The notes under the pieces were generated by a model. The model did not search any database. It saw only the letters and a program-made list of their open reading frames with translations, and was not told the DNA's origin. DNA of 61,437 bases, taken from assembly GCA_034189085.1 (NCBI GenBank), contig JAXHVH010000009.1, forward strand, positions 1 through 61,437, read 5' to 3'. Shown here one piece after another: positions 25,954 through 34,503 of this stretch. This DNA comes from M55B129 sp034189085. Lineage in GTDB: Bacteria > Bacillota > Dethiobacteria > DTU022. A program made the translations under genes and the position numbers. The number at the start of each line of letters is the position of its first letter. The stretch's first letter is position 1.

Positions 25954-27483
25954 TCACGACCGAGAACGCTTGATTACTCTCCTCCAACCCTCCCGCAGCC
26001 CCATTCCTTCCGAGCGAATAACGATCAGCACAACAACTGCCACAACTGCCGCTAATACCACCATCTTCAGCAGGAAATTGAGCACCGGGCCAGGACCTTT
26101 CAGGGCAATCATGGCGATTAACCCCACGGCAAGGGGAACAACGGCAAGAAGGGCCGCAACTGTTGTTCCAGGGTAATGAACAGGCCATATCTTCCTGGAA
26201 GCAATAGCATAGCCGAGGGCAAAGAGGATATACGAAGAGCCGGTGGCCGCAGCGGCCCCGGATATGCCAAAGCGTGGAATGAGCAGGGCATTCAGCCCTA
26301 TATTGATTACCGCTACAAGCCAGCAGGCGATCATAATATAAACGGTCTTATCTTTGACCATGATCCCCACCACAGAGACATGGGCAGTGGTGAAGAAGTG
26401 AAACCCGATAGCCAGGAAAGGTATGGCCACAAAAGCACCGTAATAGACCGGCGGCACCAGGATGAAGAGGACCTCCTGGGCCAGGGCGGCAAAACCGGTC
26501 ACCACTACAGCCGAACCGGCCAGGAAATAAACCATCGTCCTGCTGATAATAGTCTCCGCTCTCCGGTTTTCTTCTTCGTAGACTTTGATAGCATGCGGCA
26601 GCCAGGACTGTCCAACGGCATTTTGAAGCAGCATGAGCACCGCCGCCATGGAGGCGGCGATGGAATAAAGGCCAACTGCTTCCAGGGAAGTGAGGCGGGC
26701 CAGCATGATGCGGTCGGCATTGCTGAGCAGCCAGAATGCAATGTTCATGGGCACCAGGGGCAACCCGAAGAGAAGCAGCTGTTTTAGAAAAGTTATGGAA
26801 AACCTGAAACGAAGCAGATCGCGGACCAGCCACAGGCGGACAGGAATCATGAGCACCGCCGCTGATGCCGCTCCCAGCAGAGCTCCGGCCACACCCATCT
26901 CAAAGGAGAGCACGAAAAATACAGCCAGGATCAGGGTCAGGGCAGCCGTCATCACATTCAGGGTGGTGAAAGCCCTGGCCTGGAAACGGTTTCGCAGGAC
27001 CTGGGAGAGAATCAGGTTGATCATAGCCGGCGGGGCGGAAAGGAAACCGATAACCATGGCCGACCGGTATTGATCCGTGCCAAGCACCCATCCTGCCAGG
27101 GTGCGGCTGAAAGGCAGCGCTGCCGCGATCACCACCACACTCCAGGCAGCCAAAAAAGTAAACCAGGTGGTCGTAAGAGTCTGCTTCTCTTCTTCGGTCC
27201 GGCAGCGGAAGAAATAACGGGTATAGGCATTATCGCCGCCGAGCATGAGAATACCGGTCAGGAAAGCAACGGCAACATTGATGAAACTCCAGGCCCCATA
27301 CTGGTCCGGATCGAACAGGCGGGTGAAAATGGGTGCCGAAATTACAGACATCCCTTTAATCAGCAGAGTGCCCGAGCTGTAGACAGCCAGGTCGGAAAAA
27401 AGTTTGCGGAAGCTGAAGCCGGGTGCTACCGTTTCCCTTTCGCTGACCCGCTCTTCCGCCTCCCGATCCACTCTTTTCGGCAA
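25954..27483 (-). CDS. Wzx-type polysaccharide flippase (MATE/MVF clan)
   Basis: The 509-residue membrane protein has about 12-14 hydrophobic helices. It begins with FRKLFSDLAVYSSGTLLIKGMSVISAPIFTRLF broken over the first helix and DPDQYGAWSFI, the classic opening of Wzx/RfbX-like flippases. It should move undecaprenyl-diphosphate-linked oligosaccharides to the outer face. It is the only clear flippase in the window, so it may serve more than one repeat unit. The start is a TTG eight bases after GGAGG. The minimal intergenic repeat (27508-27537) sits directly upstream. Confidence 0.9.
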   Translation of the reverse strand: MPKRVDREAEERVSERETVAPGFSFRKLFSDLAVYSSGTLLIKGMSVISAPIFTRLFDPDQYGAWSFINVAVAFLTGILMLGGDNAYTRYFFRCRTEEEKQTLTTTWFTFLAAWSVVVIAAALPFSRTLAGWVLGTDQYRSAMVIGFLSAPPAMINLILSQVLRNRFQARAFTTLNVMTAALTLILAVFFVLSFEMGVAGALLGAASAAVLMIPVRLWLVRDLLRFRFSITFLKQLLLFGLPLVPMNIAFWLLSNADRIMLARLTSLEAVGLYSIAASMAAVLMLLQNAVGQSWLPHAIKVYEEENRRAETIISRTMVYFLAGSAVVVTGFAALAQEVLFILVPPVYYGAFVAIPFLAIGFHFFTTAHVSVVGIMVKDKTVYIMIACWLVAVINIGLNALLIPRFGISGAAAATGSSYILFALGYAIASRKIWPVHYPGTTVAALLAVVPLAVGLIAMIALKGPGPVLNFLLKMVVLAAVVAVVVLIVIRSEGMGLREGWRRVIKRSRS

Positions 27484-27507
27484 ATAAAATTCCTCCCCAA
27501 AACTGCA

Positions 27508-27537
27508 ACCCTGCTTACTAACTCATTAACTTATTGA
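27508..27537. repeat. Intergenic repeat family, minimal copy 2
   Basis: ACCCTGCTTACTAA joined to CTCATTAACTTATTGAC occupies the 55-base gap between the GT-like gene and the flippase. It differs from the copy at 17601-17629 at only a few positions and again lacks the hairpin core seen in longer copies. Confidence 0.65.
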
Positions 27538-27538
27538 C

Positions 27539-28243
27539 TTACTGGCTGAGGATACCCTCAATGAGGTGGCAGATTCTCTCCAGCCTTTCCTGCAGATCAT
27601 CCATAAACATTTCTTCCAGCTTCTTCTCCCTTTCGGCATCAACTTCAGTTGTTTTCTGCTCTTTTCCAGCTCCCTTTTTACTGGGTTCCCCCTTCTTATA
27701 AGGTTCTCGATTCTCAATAAATATATCGGTCGCTTCCACCAGCACTGTTTTCCCGCTGTCGGCAAAACGAGTATACTGGCTCCTGTCACTTAAAATCAGC
27801 ATATCCACCGCTTCCGCCAGGGCTTCTTCTTCCCCGCGGGGAATCTTTGTCCCATCCGGCGAACCATAATAAATAACCGGCACCTCTTTTCTCTGGAAGT
27901 GCCCGGCAAAACGGCGATCAAGAGGATCGCCCAGCCAGACCAGGTTTGGAGTAAACTCTTTTTCCAGCAGGTACATTATCACCTGGGTCAGGCGGCGCCA
28001 GTCGTTAAACTTTCGCATAGCCGGCAGAGGTAGGAAATTCACCCCCGGCCGATAAATTGTCAAATTAGTCCTGACCGGTTTAAAATCAGGCAAAAGATTG
28101 CCGTTCAGCGATCCGAAGGGGCTGATCCAGACGATGTTGTTGGCTCCGGCCAGCATTTCCATGATCACTGCTTCTTCGCCTGACCCCTCCCAGGACCAGC
28201 TGCTGATAAATAAAATATTTTTCCCATTTAACACAAAAACCAC
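27539..28243 (-). CDS. Single-domain GT4-like protein of unknown role
   Basis: The 234-residue protein resembles the N-terminal acceptor half of GT-B glycosyltransferases: NGKNILFISSWSWEGSGEEA, then LVWLGDPLDRRF and VIYYGSPDGTKIP. It has no C-terminal donor-binding half. The tail is instead highly charged (KKGEPSKKGAGKEQK, then EREKKLEEMFMDDLQERLERI) and probably helical or coiled. It might partner another half-enzyme, such as the one at 41713, or be a degenerate transferase. The start is a GTG without a strong ribosome site; the intergenic repeat supplies a weak AGGG. Confidence 0.65.
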   Translation of the reverse strand: MVFVLNGKNILFISSWSWEGSGEEAVIMEMLAGANNIVWISPFGSLNGNLLPDFKPVRTNLTIYRPGVNFLPLPAMRKFNDWRRLTQVIMYLLEKEFTPNLVWLGDPLDRRFAGHFQRKEVPVIYYGSPDGTKIPRGEEEALAEAVDMLILSDRSQYTRFADSGKTVLVEATDIFIENREPYKKGEPSKKGAGKEQKTTEVDAEREKKLEEMFMDDLQERLERICHLIEGILSQ

Positions 28244-28244
28244 T

Positions 28245-28528
28245 ACCCTGCGTACTATCTACCCTGAAAACCTCTGTTCATCTTACCCTTGGCCAACCTG
28301 GCAATAACCACCGGATCACCTGCCTCATCGATGATTGCAAGGTGGCCACAATCTGTGGTGCACCGGGCTACCGAGGTCCGTCTTATCGTCTTATTAGCGG
28401 GTTCAAAACACCAGGTTAATTCGACCGCCTTCGCCAGCCGCAAGCTATCTATTCACCATCGGACGGTTTTCATCCTTCTGGTGGTGCCCCCGCAAAATGG
28501 AGGCATGAAGGTCTTATTAACTTATTGA
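28245..28528. repeat. Intergenic repeat family, long copy
   Basis: The ends match the minimal copies (ACCCTGCGTACTA at left, TTATTAACTTATTGA at right). Hairpin 1 arms are GAAAACC (28266-28272) and GGTTTTC (28465-28471), with a 192-base insert between. Hairpin 2 is CCTTC..TGCCCCC with GGAGGCA..GAAGG (28474-28511). In the short copies hairpin 1 reads GAAAATG/CATTTTC, so base pairing is kept although the sequence changed. The insert has short open frames on both strands (28289-28528 plus; 28255-28443 minus), with no recognised product. Confidence 0.75.
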
Positions 28529-28536
28529 TTGTTAAT

Positions 28537-29277
28537 CTACCGGTAGCTCAGAAAAGTCCGGTAAAGCTTGCCCGAAAACTCATCCTGTGGCATAAAATCT
28601 TCACCCTTCCTGACCAGATCCCTGAAACCGTAGATCAACTCCGCCATCTCCCCGAGGGTAACATGATACTCCAGCTCTTTCGGCAGGCGGTAAAAACCAT
28701 CATCGTCAGGTTCCAATCTACCATGCAACTGCTGCAAAAATGATTCGATAACGTCGTCGATGTAATAAAGGTGCATCTCCCGCCCCGGATCGCTGATGAC
28801 AATGGGTAAATCCCGGGCAATGTTGTAACAAAAGGTAGCCACCACGGAATGGCCGTTCGGCCTGGCATAACGGCCGAAGGTATTGGTCAGGCGGTAGATT
28901 ATCGCCTTCCCTCCGCCGTTTTCAGCATGTTCCCGCACAAGCTTCTCCGCTGCCCATTTGCTCCGGCCATAAGCGGTATCGTCAACAGCCTGGATCGATG
29001 AAGTGAGCAGCACAGGGCACCTGTTCCCGTGCTTTCGTAAAAGGGCAAGCACTCCCTCCAGAAACTTCTTGTTTACTCTTTCAAACTCAGCCTGATCATT
29101 TGGACGATGCACCGCGGCCAGGTGGAAAAGAAAATCGCCCTTCGCCGTGAAACCATCCAGCAAACGAGGGTTGTCAGTGCTGTTGAACCTGAAAAGAGTA
29201 TGCCCCTCTTCTTTTTCGAGAGCTTCAACCAGGTTTCTGCCGATAAAACCCCCGGCGCCGGTAATCAGTATATTCAT
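28537..29277 (-). CDS. capF: CapF-like reductase lacking the cupin domain
   Basis: This 246-residue SDR starts MNILITGAGGFIGRNLVEAL and carries VHRPNDQAEFERVN, SSIQA, YGRSKWAAE and ATFCYNIARDLPI, the recognisable CapF/WbjC sequence. Full CapF is about 369 residues: an N-terminal SDR reductase and a C-terminal cupin epimerase domain, acting on the way to UDP-N-acetyl-L-fucosamine. Here the frame stops right after FSGKLYRTFLSYR, exactly at the domain border, and the long intergenic repeat begins ten bases later. The cupin is therefore missing, and the epimerase step would need another protein. It lies six bases downstream of capE. Confidence 0.85.
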   Translation of the reverse strand: MNILITGAGGFIGRNLVEALEKEEGHTLFRFNSTDNPRLLDGFTAKGDFLFHLAAVHRPNDQAEFERVNKKFLEGVLALLRKHGNRCPVLLTSSIQAVDDTAYGRSKWAAEKLVREHAENGGGKAIIYRLTNTFGRYARPNGHSVVATFCYNIARDLPIVISDPGREMHLYYIDDVIESFLQQLHGRLEPDDDGFYRLPKELEYHVTLGEMAELIYGFRDLVRKGEDFMPQDEFSGKLYRTFLSYR

Positions 29278-29283
29278 CGCCGC

Positions 29284-30309
29284 CTACCGTCGCCCTTTCC
29301 ATGAAGCCAGCTCGTCCTGTATATAGGGCAAGCCCAGCAGCTTTTCTTTCAATTCGGCAGGGCTCATGATGTGCGTATTATTGGAATTATATTCAACTGC
29401 CCTGGTAAATTTCTCTGAACCCTCTTCTAAATAAAGGGCATAATTCAGGTCCCTATTGTCGGCCGGCACCCGGTAAAAATTGCCCAGGTCCACAGCCTTG
29501 GCCGACTCTTCCCTGGTCAACAGCACTTCATAAACCTTTTCCCCGTGGCGGGTGCCGATAGTGTCAATCTTGTTATCGGCATCGAAGATCCCCTTTACCG
29601 TCTCGGCCAGATCGCCGATGTAACAGGAGCTGGCCTTCTGCACCAGGAGGTCCCCGCTTTCGGCATTTTCGAAGGCATAAAGGATCAGGTCAACTGCCTC
29701 GTCCATGCTCATCATAAAACGGGTCATCTCCGGATCGGTGATCGTAATATTCACTCCGCTCTTAATCTGATCGACAAAAAGGGGAATCACCGAACCGCGC
29801 GAGCACATCACGTTGCCGTAGCGAACCCCGCAGATCAAGGTTTTCTCCGCCGGGACTGTCCGTGACTTGGCAATAAAAACCTTTTCCATCATCGCCTTTG
29901 ATATGCCCATGGCATTGACGGGGTAGGCGGCCTTGTCAGTAGAGAGGCAGATTACCTTCCGCACCCCCGCCTCGATAGCCGCCGTCAAGACATTGTCCGT
30001 GCCGATTACATTCGTATTCACCGCTTCAAGAGGGAAAAATTCACATGAGGGCACCTGTTTCAGAGCAGCGGCATGGAAAATATAATCAACACCGTGCAGG
30101 GCATTCCTGACACTCTGCAGGTCCCTGACATTGCCCAGGTAAAACCTGAGGTTACTGCGGGCATATTTCTTGCGCATATCATCCTGCTTCTTTTCATCGC
30201 GGGAAAAGATACGTATTTCACCAATGTCGCTCCCCAGGAACCGGTCCAGAACAGCATTGCCGAAACTGCCCGTCCCCCCGGTTATCAGCAACGTTTTGCC
30301 TTTGAACAA
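29284..30309 (-). CDS. capE: CapE-type UDP-GlcNAc 4,6-dehydratase/5-epimerase
   Basis: The protein has about 341 residues and is very close to the CapE/FlaA1 class: FKGKTLLITGGTGSFGNAVL, RIFSRDEKKQDDMRKKY, ALKQVPSCEFFPLEA, STDKAAYPVNAMG and TRHGEKVYE. It makes the 6-deoxy-4-keto-hexosamine intermediate, the first step of the FucNAc-type route. I start at TTG 30309, which follows AGGGGG by seven bases; the frame open up to 30426 would run through the intergenic repeat. CapF follows and the 2-epimerase of the pathway could be the WecB-like gene at 56163. Confidence 0.93.
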   Translation of the reverse strand: MFKGKTLLITGGTGSFGNAVLDRFLGSDIGEIRIFSRDEKKQDDMRKKYARSNLRFYLGNVRDLQSVRNALHGVDYIFHAAALKQVPSCEFFPLEAVNTNVIGTDNVLTAAIEAGVRKVICLSTDKAAYPVNAMGISKAMMEKVFIAKSRTVPAEKTLICGVRYGNVMCSRGSVIPLFVDQIKSGVNITITDPEMTRFMMSMDEAVDLILYAFENAESGDLLVQKASSCYIGDLAETVKGIFDADNKIDTIGTRHGEKVYEVLLTREESAKAVDLGNFYRVPADNRDLNYALYLEEGSEKFTRAVEYNSNNTHIMSPAELKEKLLGLPYIQDELASWKGRR

Positions 30310-30325
30310 CAGTCTTCCCCCTCTC

Positions 30326-30353
30326 AACAACCGAACCCCAACAACCGAACCCC
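30326..30353. repeat. Two tandem copies of AACAACCGAACCCC
   Basis: A 14-base perfect duplication just inside the left end of the short repeat copy at 30360, followed by a partial third unit (AACCGAACCC). Confidence 0.85.
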
Positions 30354-30359
30354 AACCGA

Positions 30360-30450
30360 ACCCTGCGTACCAACTACCCTGAAAATGCATATTACCATTT
30401 TCATCCTTCTGATGGTGCCCCCGCAAAATGGGGGCATGAAGGTCTTATTT
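30360..30450. repeat. Intergenic repeat family, short copy A
   Basis: The 91-base element starts ACCCTGCGTACCAACTACCC. It has hairpin 1 (GAAAATG 30381-30387, eight-base loop, CATTTTC 30396-30402) and hairpin 2 (CCTTC 30405 to GAAGG 30442, with inner TGCCCCC/GGGGGCA). It differs from copy B (31448) at a single position. It lies between a GT2 gene and capE. Confidence 0.9.
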
Positions 30451-30452
30451 GA

Positions 30453-31412
30453 TCATTTTTCCCGGCCTGACAGAAGACGAATCGGCTCACTGCGGAATAA
30501 TTTACGCAGAGCCAGTAAAAAGAAGTAAGCCAGGCTCACCGGCAGAAGATAGAGAGCCGGCAGCGGTATCCGGCCCAGGTGTTTCAGGGCAGTCTTAAGG
30601 CGTCCTCGGGCCAGGCAGGCCAGCATAAACCCCACCGAATCATTAACCAGGTTGTTCTTGATCTTCTCCACCTGTCTCCAGTTCAGCTTCACCTTGTCAT
30701 ACAGCTCCAGGTGGTGATAGCGAATCAGGTAGGCCTCGCTGAAAGTATCGCCGCTCAAAGTGCTCTGGGCTTGACCGGAGCTGCTGTGGTAACCGACCCT
30801 GGTCAGCGGTTTGTGAACATAGGCCAGATCGTAGCGATTGAGTATGCGATAAAAAAGCTCGGCATCAGCATGGAGCAGGTCAGTCCTGAAACCGCCCGTC
30901 TCCCTGTAAACCGCCTCTGGAATTAAGACCGTAGCGGGAGAAAAGATGGTCGACCGTGCTCCAGGTTCCAGGAGCATTTTTTTCAGTATCGCCGGGCCAC
31001 GCATTACCTCGGCCCCTTCCGGGACAGCTCCTTTAACCAGCTGCTCGCCGTTGTAGTAGTATGAACAAACTAAGCCGATTCGTTCCCCTTTCTCACCAGC
31101 CCTTACCATCTCGTTAAGGCACCCTGGCAGCAGTTGATCGTCATCGCCGATGAACTTGAACCAGCGGCTTTGCGGTGCAGCCGCATCGAAAGCCCTCCTG
31201 AAATTAACCAGCCTTGGCACCGTTTCCTTATTGCGGATTACCCTGACCCGCCTGTTGTTCCTGTATTCGTCAATTATCAGGTTCGTTCCGTCAGTTGAAG
31301 CATTGTCAACAATAACGAACTCGAAAGGTTCATAATCCTGGGCCAGGACACTTTCGATGGCCTCCCGGACATAAGCTTTCCCGTTGTAGACAGGAAGAAG
31401 CACACTGATCAT
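30453..31412 (-). CDS. Family 2 glycosyltransferase
   Basis: The protein has about 319 residues, with MISVLLPVYNGKAYVREAIESVL at the N-terminus (shortened here to ISVLLPVYNG), VDNASTDGT, the metal site in FIGDDDQLLPG and the ETGGFRTDLLHADAELFYRI region. This is a standard inverting GT-A domain followed by a C-terminal hydrophobic stretch (about residues 275-300). I prefer ATG 31412 because it fits the family start; a TTG at 31421 is three codons upstream. Repeat copies flank the gene on both sides. Confidence 0.86.
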   Translation of the reverse strand: MISVLLPVYNGKAYVREAIESVLAQDYEPFEFVIVDNASTDGTNLIIDEYRNNRRVRVIRNKETVPRLVNFRRAFDAAAPQSRWFKFIGDDDQLLPGCLNEMVRAGEKGERIGLVCSYYYNGEQLVKGAVPEGAEVMRGPAILKKMLLEPGARSTIFSPATVLIPEAVYRETGGFRTDLLHADAELFYRILNRYDLAYVHKPLTRVGYHSSSGQAQSTLSGDTFSEAYLIRYHHLELYDKVKLNWRQVEKIKNNLVNDSVGFMLACLARGRLKTALKHLGRIPLPALYLLPVSLAYFFLLALRKLFRSEPIRLLSGREK

Positions 31413-31447
31413 TGGATTCAAAAATCACGCGATCCCTTCTAATCCGA

Positions 31448-31538
31448 ACCCTGCGTACTAACTACCCTGAAAATGCATATTACCATTTTCATCCTTCTGA
31501 TGGTGCCCCCGCAAAATGGGGGCATGAAGGTCTTATTT
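31448..31538. repeat. Intergenic repeat family, short copy B
   Basis: Almost identical to copy A. Hairpin 1 arms are 31469-31475 and 31484-31490. Hairpin 2 runs from 31493 to 31530. Its right end overlaps the stop codon of the adjoining GT2 gene. Confidence 0.9.
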
Positions 31539-32374
31539 TAAGAATAGGGCTTCGGATTGATCTTTTCCCGCAATATATAGGCGGCTCCCCGCAGGCGTTC
31601 GGCAAGGTAATCCCGGGGGCTTTTGCCGTATCGGCGCAGCTGGGGCCACAATTTTAGGGTGCCGTAAAAAGCGGCCGGAAAGGCCAGCCAGCCATAGCGC
31701 CGGGCATCGTAAGCACCCTTGAAAATATTGTGGACCTCTTCATAACGGCCGATAGACTTGATGGTGCTCACTGATGGATGCTCCACAATATATTGCGGAA
31801 TATATTTGACCCTGAGGCCGGCCTTCAGGCAGTCGTGTATAAATACCGATTCTTCGCCAAAGCTGTTCAGTTTGCTGCCCAGGCCGAAACGCTCATCAAA
31901 ATAAAGTCCCTCTTCTTTGATCCGGTCCAGGCGGAAAACTATCTCCAGGGTCGATATGTAGTGATGTTCCTCCTCGTCCAGCAGGTAAGGCCGGCGGGCA
32001 TACTCTTTGTACTCCGGTTCGCCCGGAGGGGTGGCAATCTTAAAGCAGGCCACACTAAGGTCCTGATCGTCGTTAAAAGCATTCTTTACATTTTCCATAT
32101 ACTCGTCCCGGTAGCGGACGTCATCGTCAGCCAGGATGATAATGTCACCGTCGGCCAGGGCCAAAGCATTGTTTCGGTTGCGGCAGAGCCCTTTCCCTTC
32201 AATCTGGACCACACTGATGTCCTTTCTGGTCAGGGCAGCCGGGATCTTCCTGTATTTCTTGCTCGTTACCTGGTGCGAAACGATATACTGCAGGTCACCT
32301 CGCTGTGGCAGCAAAATGTTCGGAACGCGTTTAATGCCCTGGTCCAGGGTGGCCACAAGGATGTTAATCCGCAT
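31538..32374 (-). CDS. Family 2-like glycosyltransferase
   Basis: The 278-residue protein opens with an atypical strand (RINILVATLDQGIKRVPNIL). It then shows GKGLCRNRNNALALADGDIIILADDDVRY, a clear GT-A nucleotide/metal site (ADDD), and FGLGSKLNSFGEESVFIHDCLKAG in the catalytic region. A GT2 fold is well supported; the donor is unknown. It overlaps the end of the CDP-glucose dehydratase gene by 11 bases and has an AGGAGG ten bases before the ATG. The stop codon lies inside the intergenic repeat. Confidence 0.82.
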   Translation of the reverse strand: MRINILVATLDQGIKRVPNILLPQRGDLQYIVSHQVTSKKYRKIPAALTRKDISVVQIEGKGLCRNRNNALALADGDIIILADDDVRYRDEYMENVKNAFNDDQDLSVACFKIATPPGEPEYKEYARRPYLLDEEEHHYISTLEIVFRLDRIKEEGLYFDERFGLGSKLNSFGEESVFIHDCLKAGLRVKYIPQYIVEHPSVSTIKSIGRYEEVHNIFKGAYDARRYGWLAFPAAFYGTLKLWPQLRRYGKSPRDYLAERLRGAAYILREKINPKPYS

Positions 32375-33353
32375 CGGCCAAAAACCTCCTGTACCAAGGA
32401 ACTGTCAGTTCCAAAGCCCGCTCCAGGTTGTAAATAGGGACCCAGTTCAGCATCCGCCGCGCCTTTTCGGCACTCAGATACTGCCGGCGGATTTCGCATG
32501 AGGCTTCACCCAGAATTTCCGGTTCCAGTTCCGATTGCATCACCTGCAAAATTTTCTCCACCAGCTGCAGGACCGTAAGTTGATTTTCCGTTGAAAAATT
32601 AAAAGCTTCCCCGGCCAGCGACGGATTTTCGGCCATTTTTTCAGCCAGCAGCATATAGGCAGCCGCCCCGTCTTCGATGTAGAAATAATCGCGCACAAAC
32701 TCCCCATCGGAGCGAATCAGCGGCCTTTCACCCCTTATAACAGAGCGGATGGTCCCGGGAACTATCCGGTTCCAGTTCAAATCGCCTCCGCCGAAAAAGT
32801 TGCCGCAGCGGGTAACGGCAACAGGCAAATCAAAGGTTGCCTGATAGCTGTATGATATTAAATCGGCGCAGGATTTGCTCACATCATAGGGATAGCGACC
32901 CTGCAGGGGTAAATCTTCACGGTAGGGAAGAACATCATGTTCACCGTAGGCCTTATCCGATGACGCCACAATAATCTGTCCCACCAGGGGGCTGCGCCGG
33001 CAGGCTTCAAGGATCGACCAGGTGCCTCCTACATTGCTCTCGAAAGTCGATACGGGGTTGCGGTTGGCAATGGGGACGATGGTCTGGGCGGCAAGATGAA
33101 AAACAGTCTTTACCTCGTACTCGCCGAGGATCCTCTCCAGCAGGCAGCGGTCTGTAATATCACCGCGTACCAGGTTTACCTTCTCCGCCAGTCCATCCCG
33201 CATGAGCCTCGCACCCGGGACCCGGTCCCGCACCAGGCAGACTACGGCAGCCCCGGCCCCAATGAGCCGCTCCACCAGCCAGCCGCCCAGGAAACCGCTC
33301 GCCCCGGTGACCAGCACCGGCCTGTCGCGCCAGAATTTACTTGTTTCAGTCAT
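32364..33353 (-). CDS. rfbG: CDP-glucose 4,6-dehydratase
   Basis: This 329-residue extended SDR has FWRDRPVLVTGASGFLGGWLVERL, SSDKAYGEHDVLPYRED, YPYDVSKSCADL (catalytic YxxxK) and NFFGGGDLNWNRIVPG, matching RfbG-type CDP-glucose dehydratases. It converts CDP-glucose to CDP-4-keto-6-deoxyglucose, following RfbF (33630). I start at ATG 33353 with AGGGGAG upstream; the longer 33377 start has no support. The gene overlaps the next glycosyltransferase by 11 bases. Confidence 0.92.
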   Translation of the reverse strand: MTETSKFWRDRPVLVTGASGFLGGWLVERLIGAGAAVVCLVRDRVPGARLMRDGLAEKVNLVRGDITDRCLLERILGEYEVKTVFHLAAQTIVPIANRNPVSTFESNVGGTWSILEACRRSPLVGQIIVASSDKAYGEHDVLPYREDLPLQGRYPYDVSKSCADLISYSYQATFDLPVAVTRCGNFFGGGDLNWNRIVPGTIRSVIRGERPLIRSDGEFVRDYFYIEDGAAAYMLLAEKMAENPSLAGEAFNFSTENQLTVLQLVEKILQVMQSELEPEILGEASCEIRRQYLSAEKARRMLNWVPIYNLERALELTVPWYRRFLADAD

Positions 33354-33629
33354 TTTTCTCCCCTGCCCGCCATTCAATTTTTTTACCCTGTAACATCAAT
33401 CGGACCACCGATAATTTCTGCCTCTTCCCTTTCCGATCAGCCCATCAGATTCCAACTATTCAGATCACTCTATATCATTTCACTCCCTGTCATTGCCTGA
33501 CAGATACATAGCTTTAAACAGCCCCTGCAATTGATCTTAACCGCAAGCAGAGTTGCCTTCTCCCGCCTTCAGTTCACGAAAGCAAATTTATTTCCCAAAC
33601 AACTGCCCTGCAGGCACCAGGTAAAATTT

Positions 33630-34397
33630 TTACCATATCTTCCATGGTGCGCTGCCGCTCTGCCAGTATTTCTCCAGGATCTTCAGCTCGCGGTAGGTAT
33701 CCATGCACTGCCAGAAGTCGTCGTGCCGGTAAGCCACCAGCTGCCCGTCGGCGGCAATATTGCGCAGGGGCTCACTTTCCCAGGGCTGATCGCCTTCAAT
33801 ATAATCCAGGGCTTCCCTTTCAACAACAAAAAAACCGCCGTTGATCCAGCCTCCACCGCTGAGCGGTTTTTCCACGAAACGGGTAATCAGGTCGCCGCCG
33901 GTGAATTCCAGGCTGCCGAAGCGGGCCGGCGGGCGCACCGCCGTCACCGTCACCAGCTTGCCGCTGTCGCGGTGAAACTGCAGCAATTTTTGCAGATCCA
34001 CGTTGCAAACTCCGTCGCCGTAGGTGAGCATAAAAGTCTTTTCGTCCAGCCAGGAACGCAGCTTCTGCAGCCGGCCCCCCGTACTGGTTAAAAGGCCTGT
34101 TTCCACCAGGTGGACCAGCCAGTCCTCCTGGACGGCATCGTGCACCTCAACGGTCCCGTCAGCCAGGGAAATTGACACACTGCCATTCATGCAGAAATAA
34201 TCGTGAAAATATCGTTTAATCATCTCGCCCTTGTAGCCGAGAGCAATGACAAATTCCTTGAAACCGTAATGGGCATAATGCTTCATGATGTGCCAGATGA
34301 TGGGCCGGTCGCCGATTTCGACCATCGGTTTCGGCCGGGTCACCGTTTCTTCGGCCAGCCTCGTTCCCATTCCACCGGCCAGGATAACCACCTTCAT
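33630..34397 (-). CDS. rfbF: Glucose-1-phosphate cytidylyltransferase
   Basis: The 255-residue enzyme makes CDP-glucose from CTP and glucose-1-phosphate. The nucleotide loop LAGGMGTRLAEET and the RPKPMVEIGDRPIIWHIMKHY region are typical, as are YGDGVCNVDL and GGWINGGFFVVE. It is the committed first step of the CDP-deoxysugar branch and lies upstream of rfbG with a 276-base gap (33354-33629) in which I see no gene. The start has GGGAGG seven bases upstream. Confidence 0.96.
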   Translation of the reverse strand: MKVVILAGGMGTRLAEETVTRPKPMVEIGDRPIIWHIMKHYAHYGFKEFVIALGYKGEMIKRYFHDYFCMNGSVSISLADGTVEVHDAVQEDWLVHLVETGLLTSTGGRLQKLRSWLDEKTFMLTYGDGVCNVDLQKLLQFHRDSGKLVTVTAVRPPARFGSLEFTGGDLITRFVEKPLSGGGWINGGFFVVEREALDYIEGDQPWESEPLRNIAADGQLVAYRHDDFWQCMDTYRELKILEKYWQSGSAPWKIW

Positions 34398-34503
34398 ACC
34401 GCGACCTCCCTGTAACAGTTGAACCAGGTGATCGTGCAGTGGCGCCGTTATCCCCGGTTCAGGAAAATTTTAAATCACCATTAATTATATAATTTTATCA
34501 CAC

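Noticed and set aside
28245..31538. Integron attC sites or CRISPR repeats
   Set aside because: Copies lack attC core sites and there is no integrase, and spacing and length do not fit a CRISPR array.
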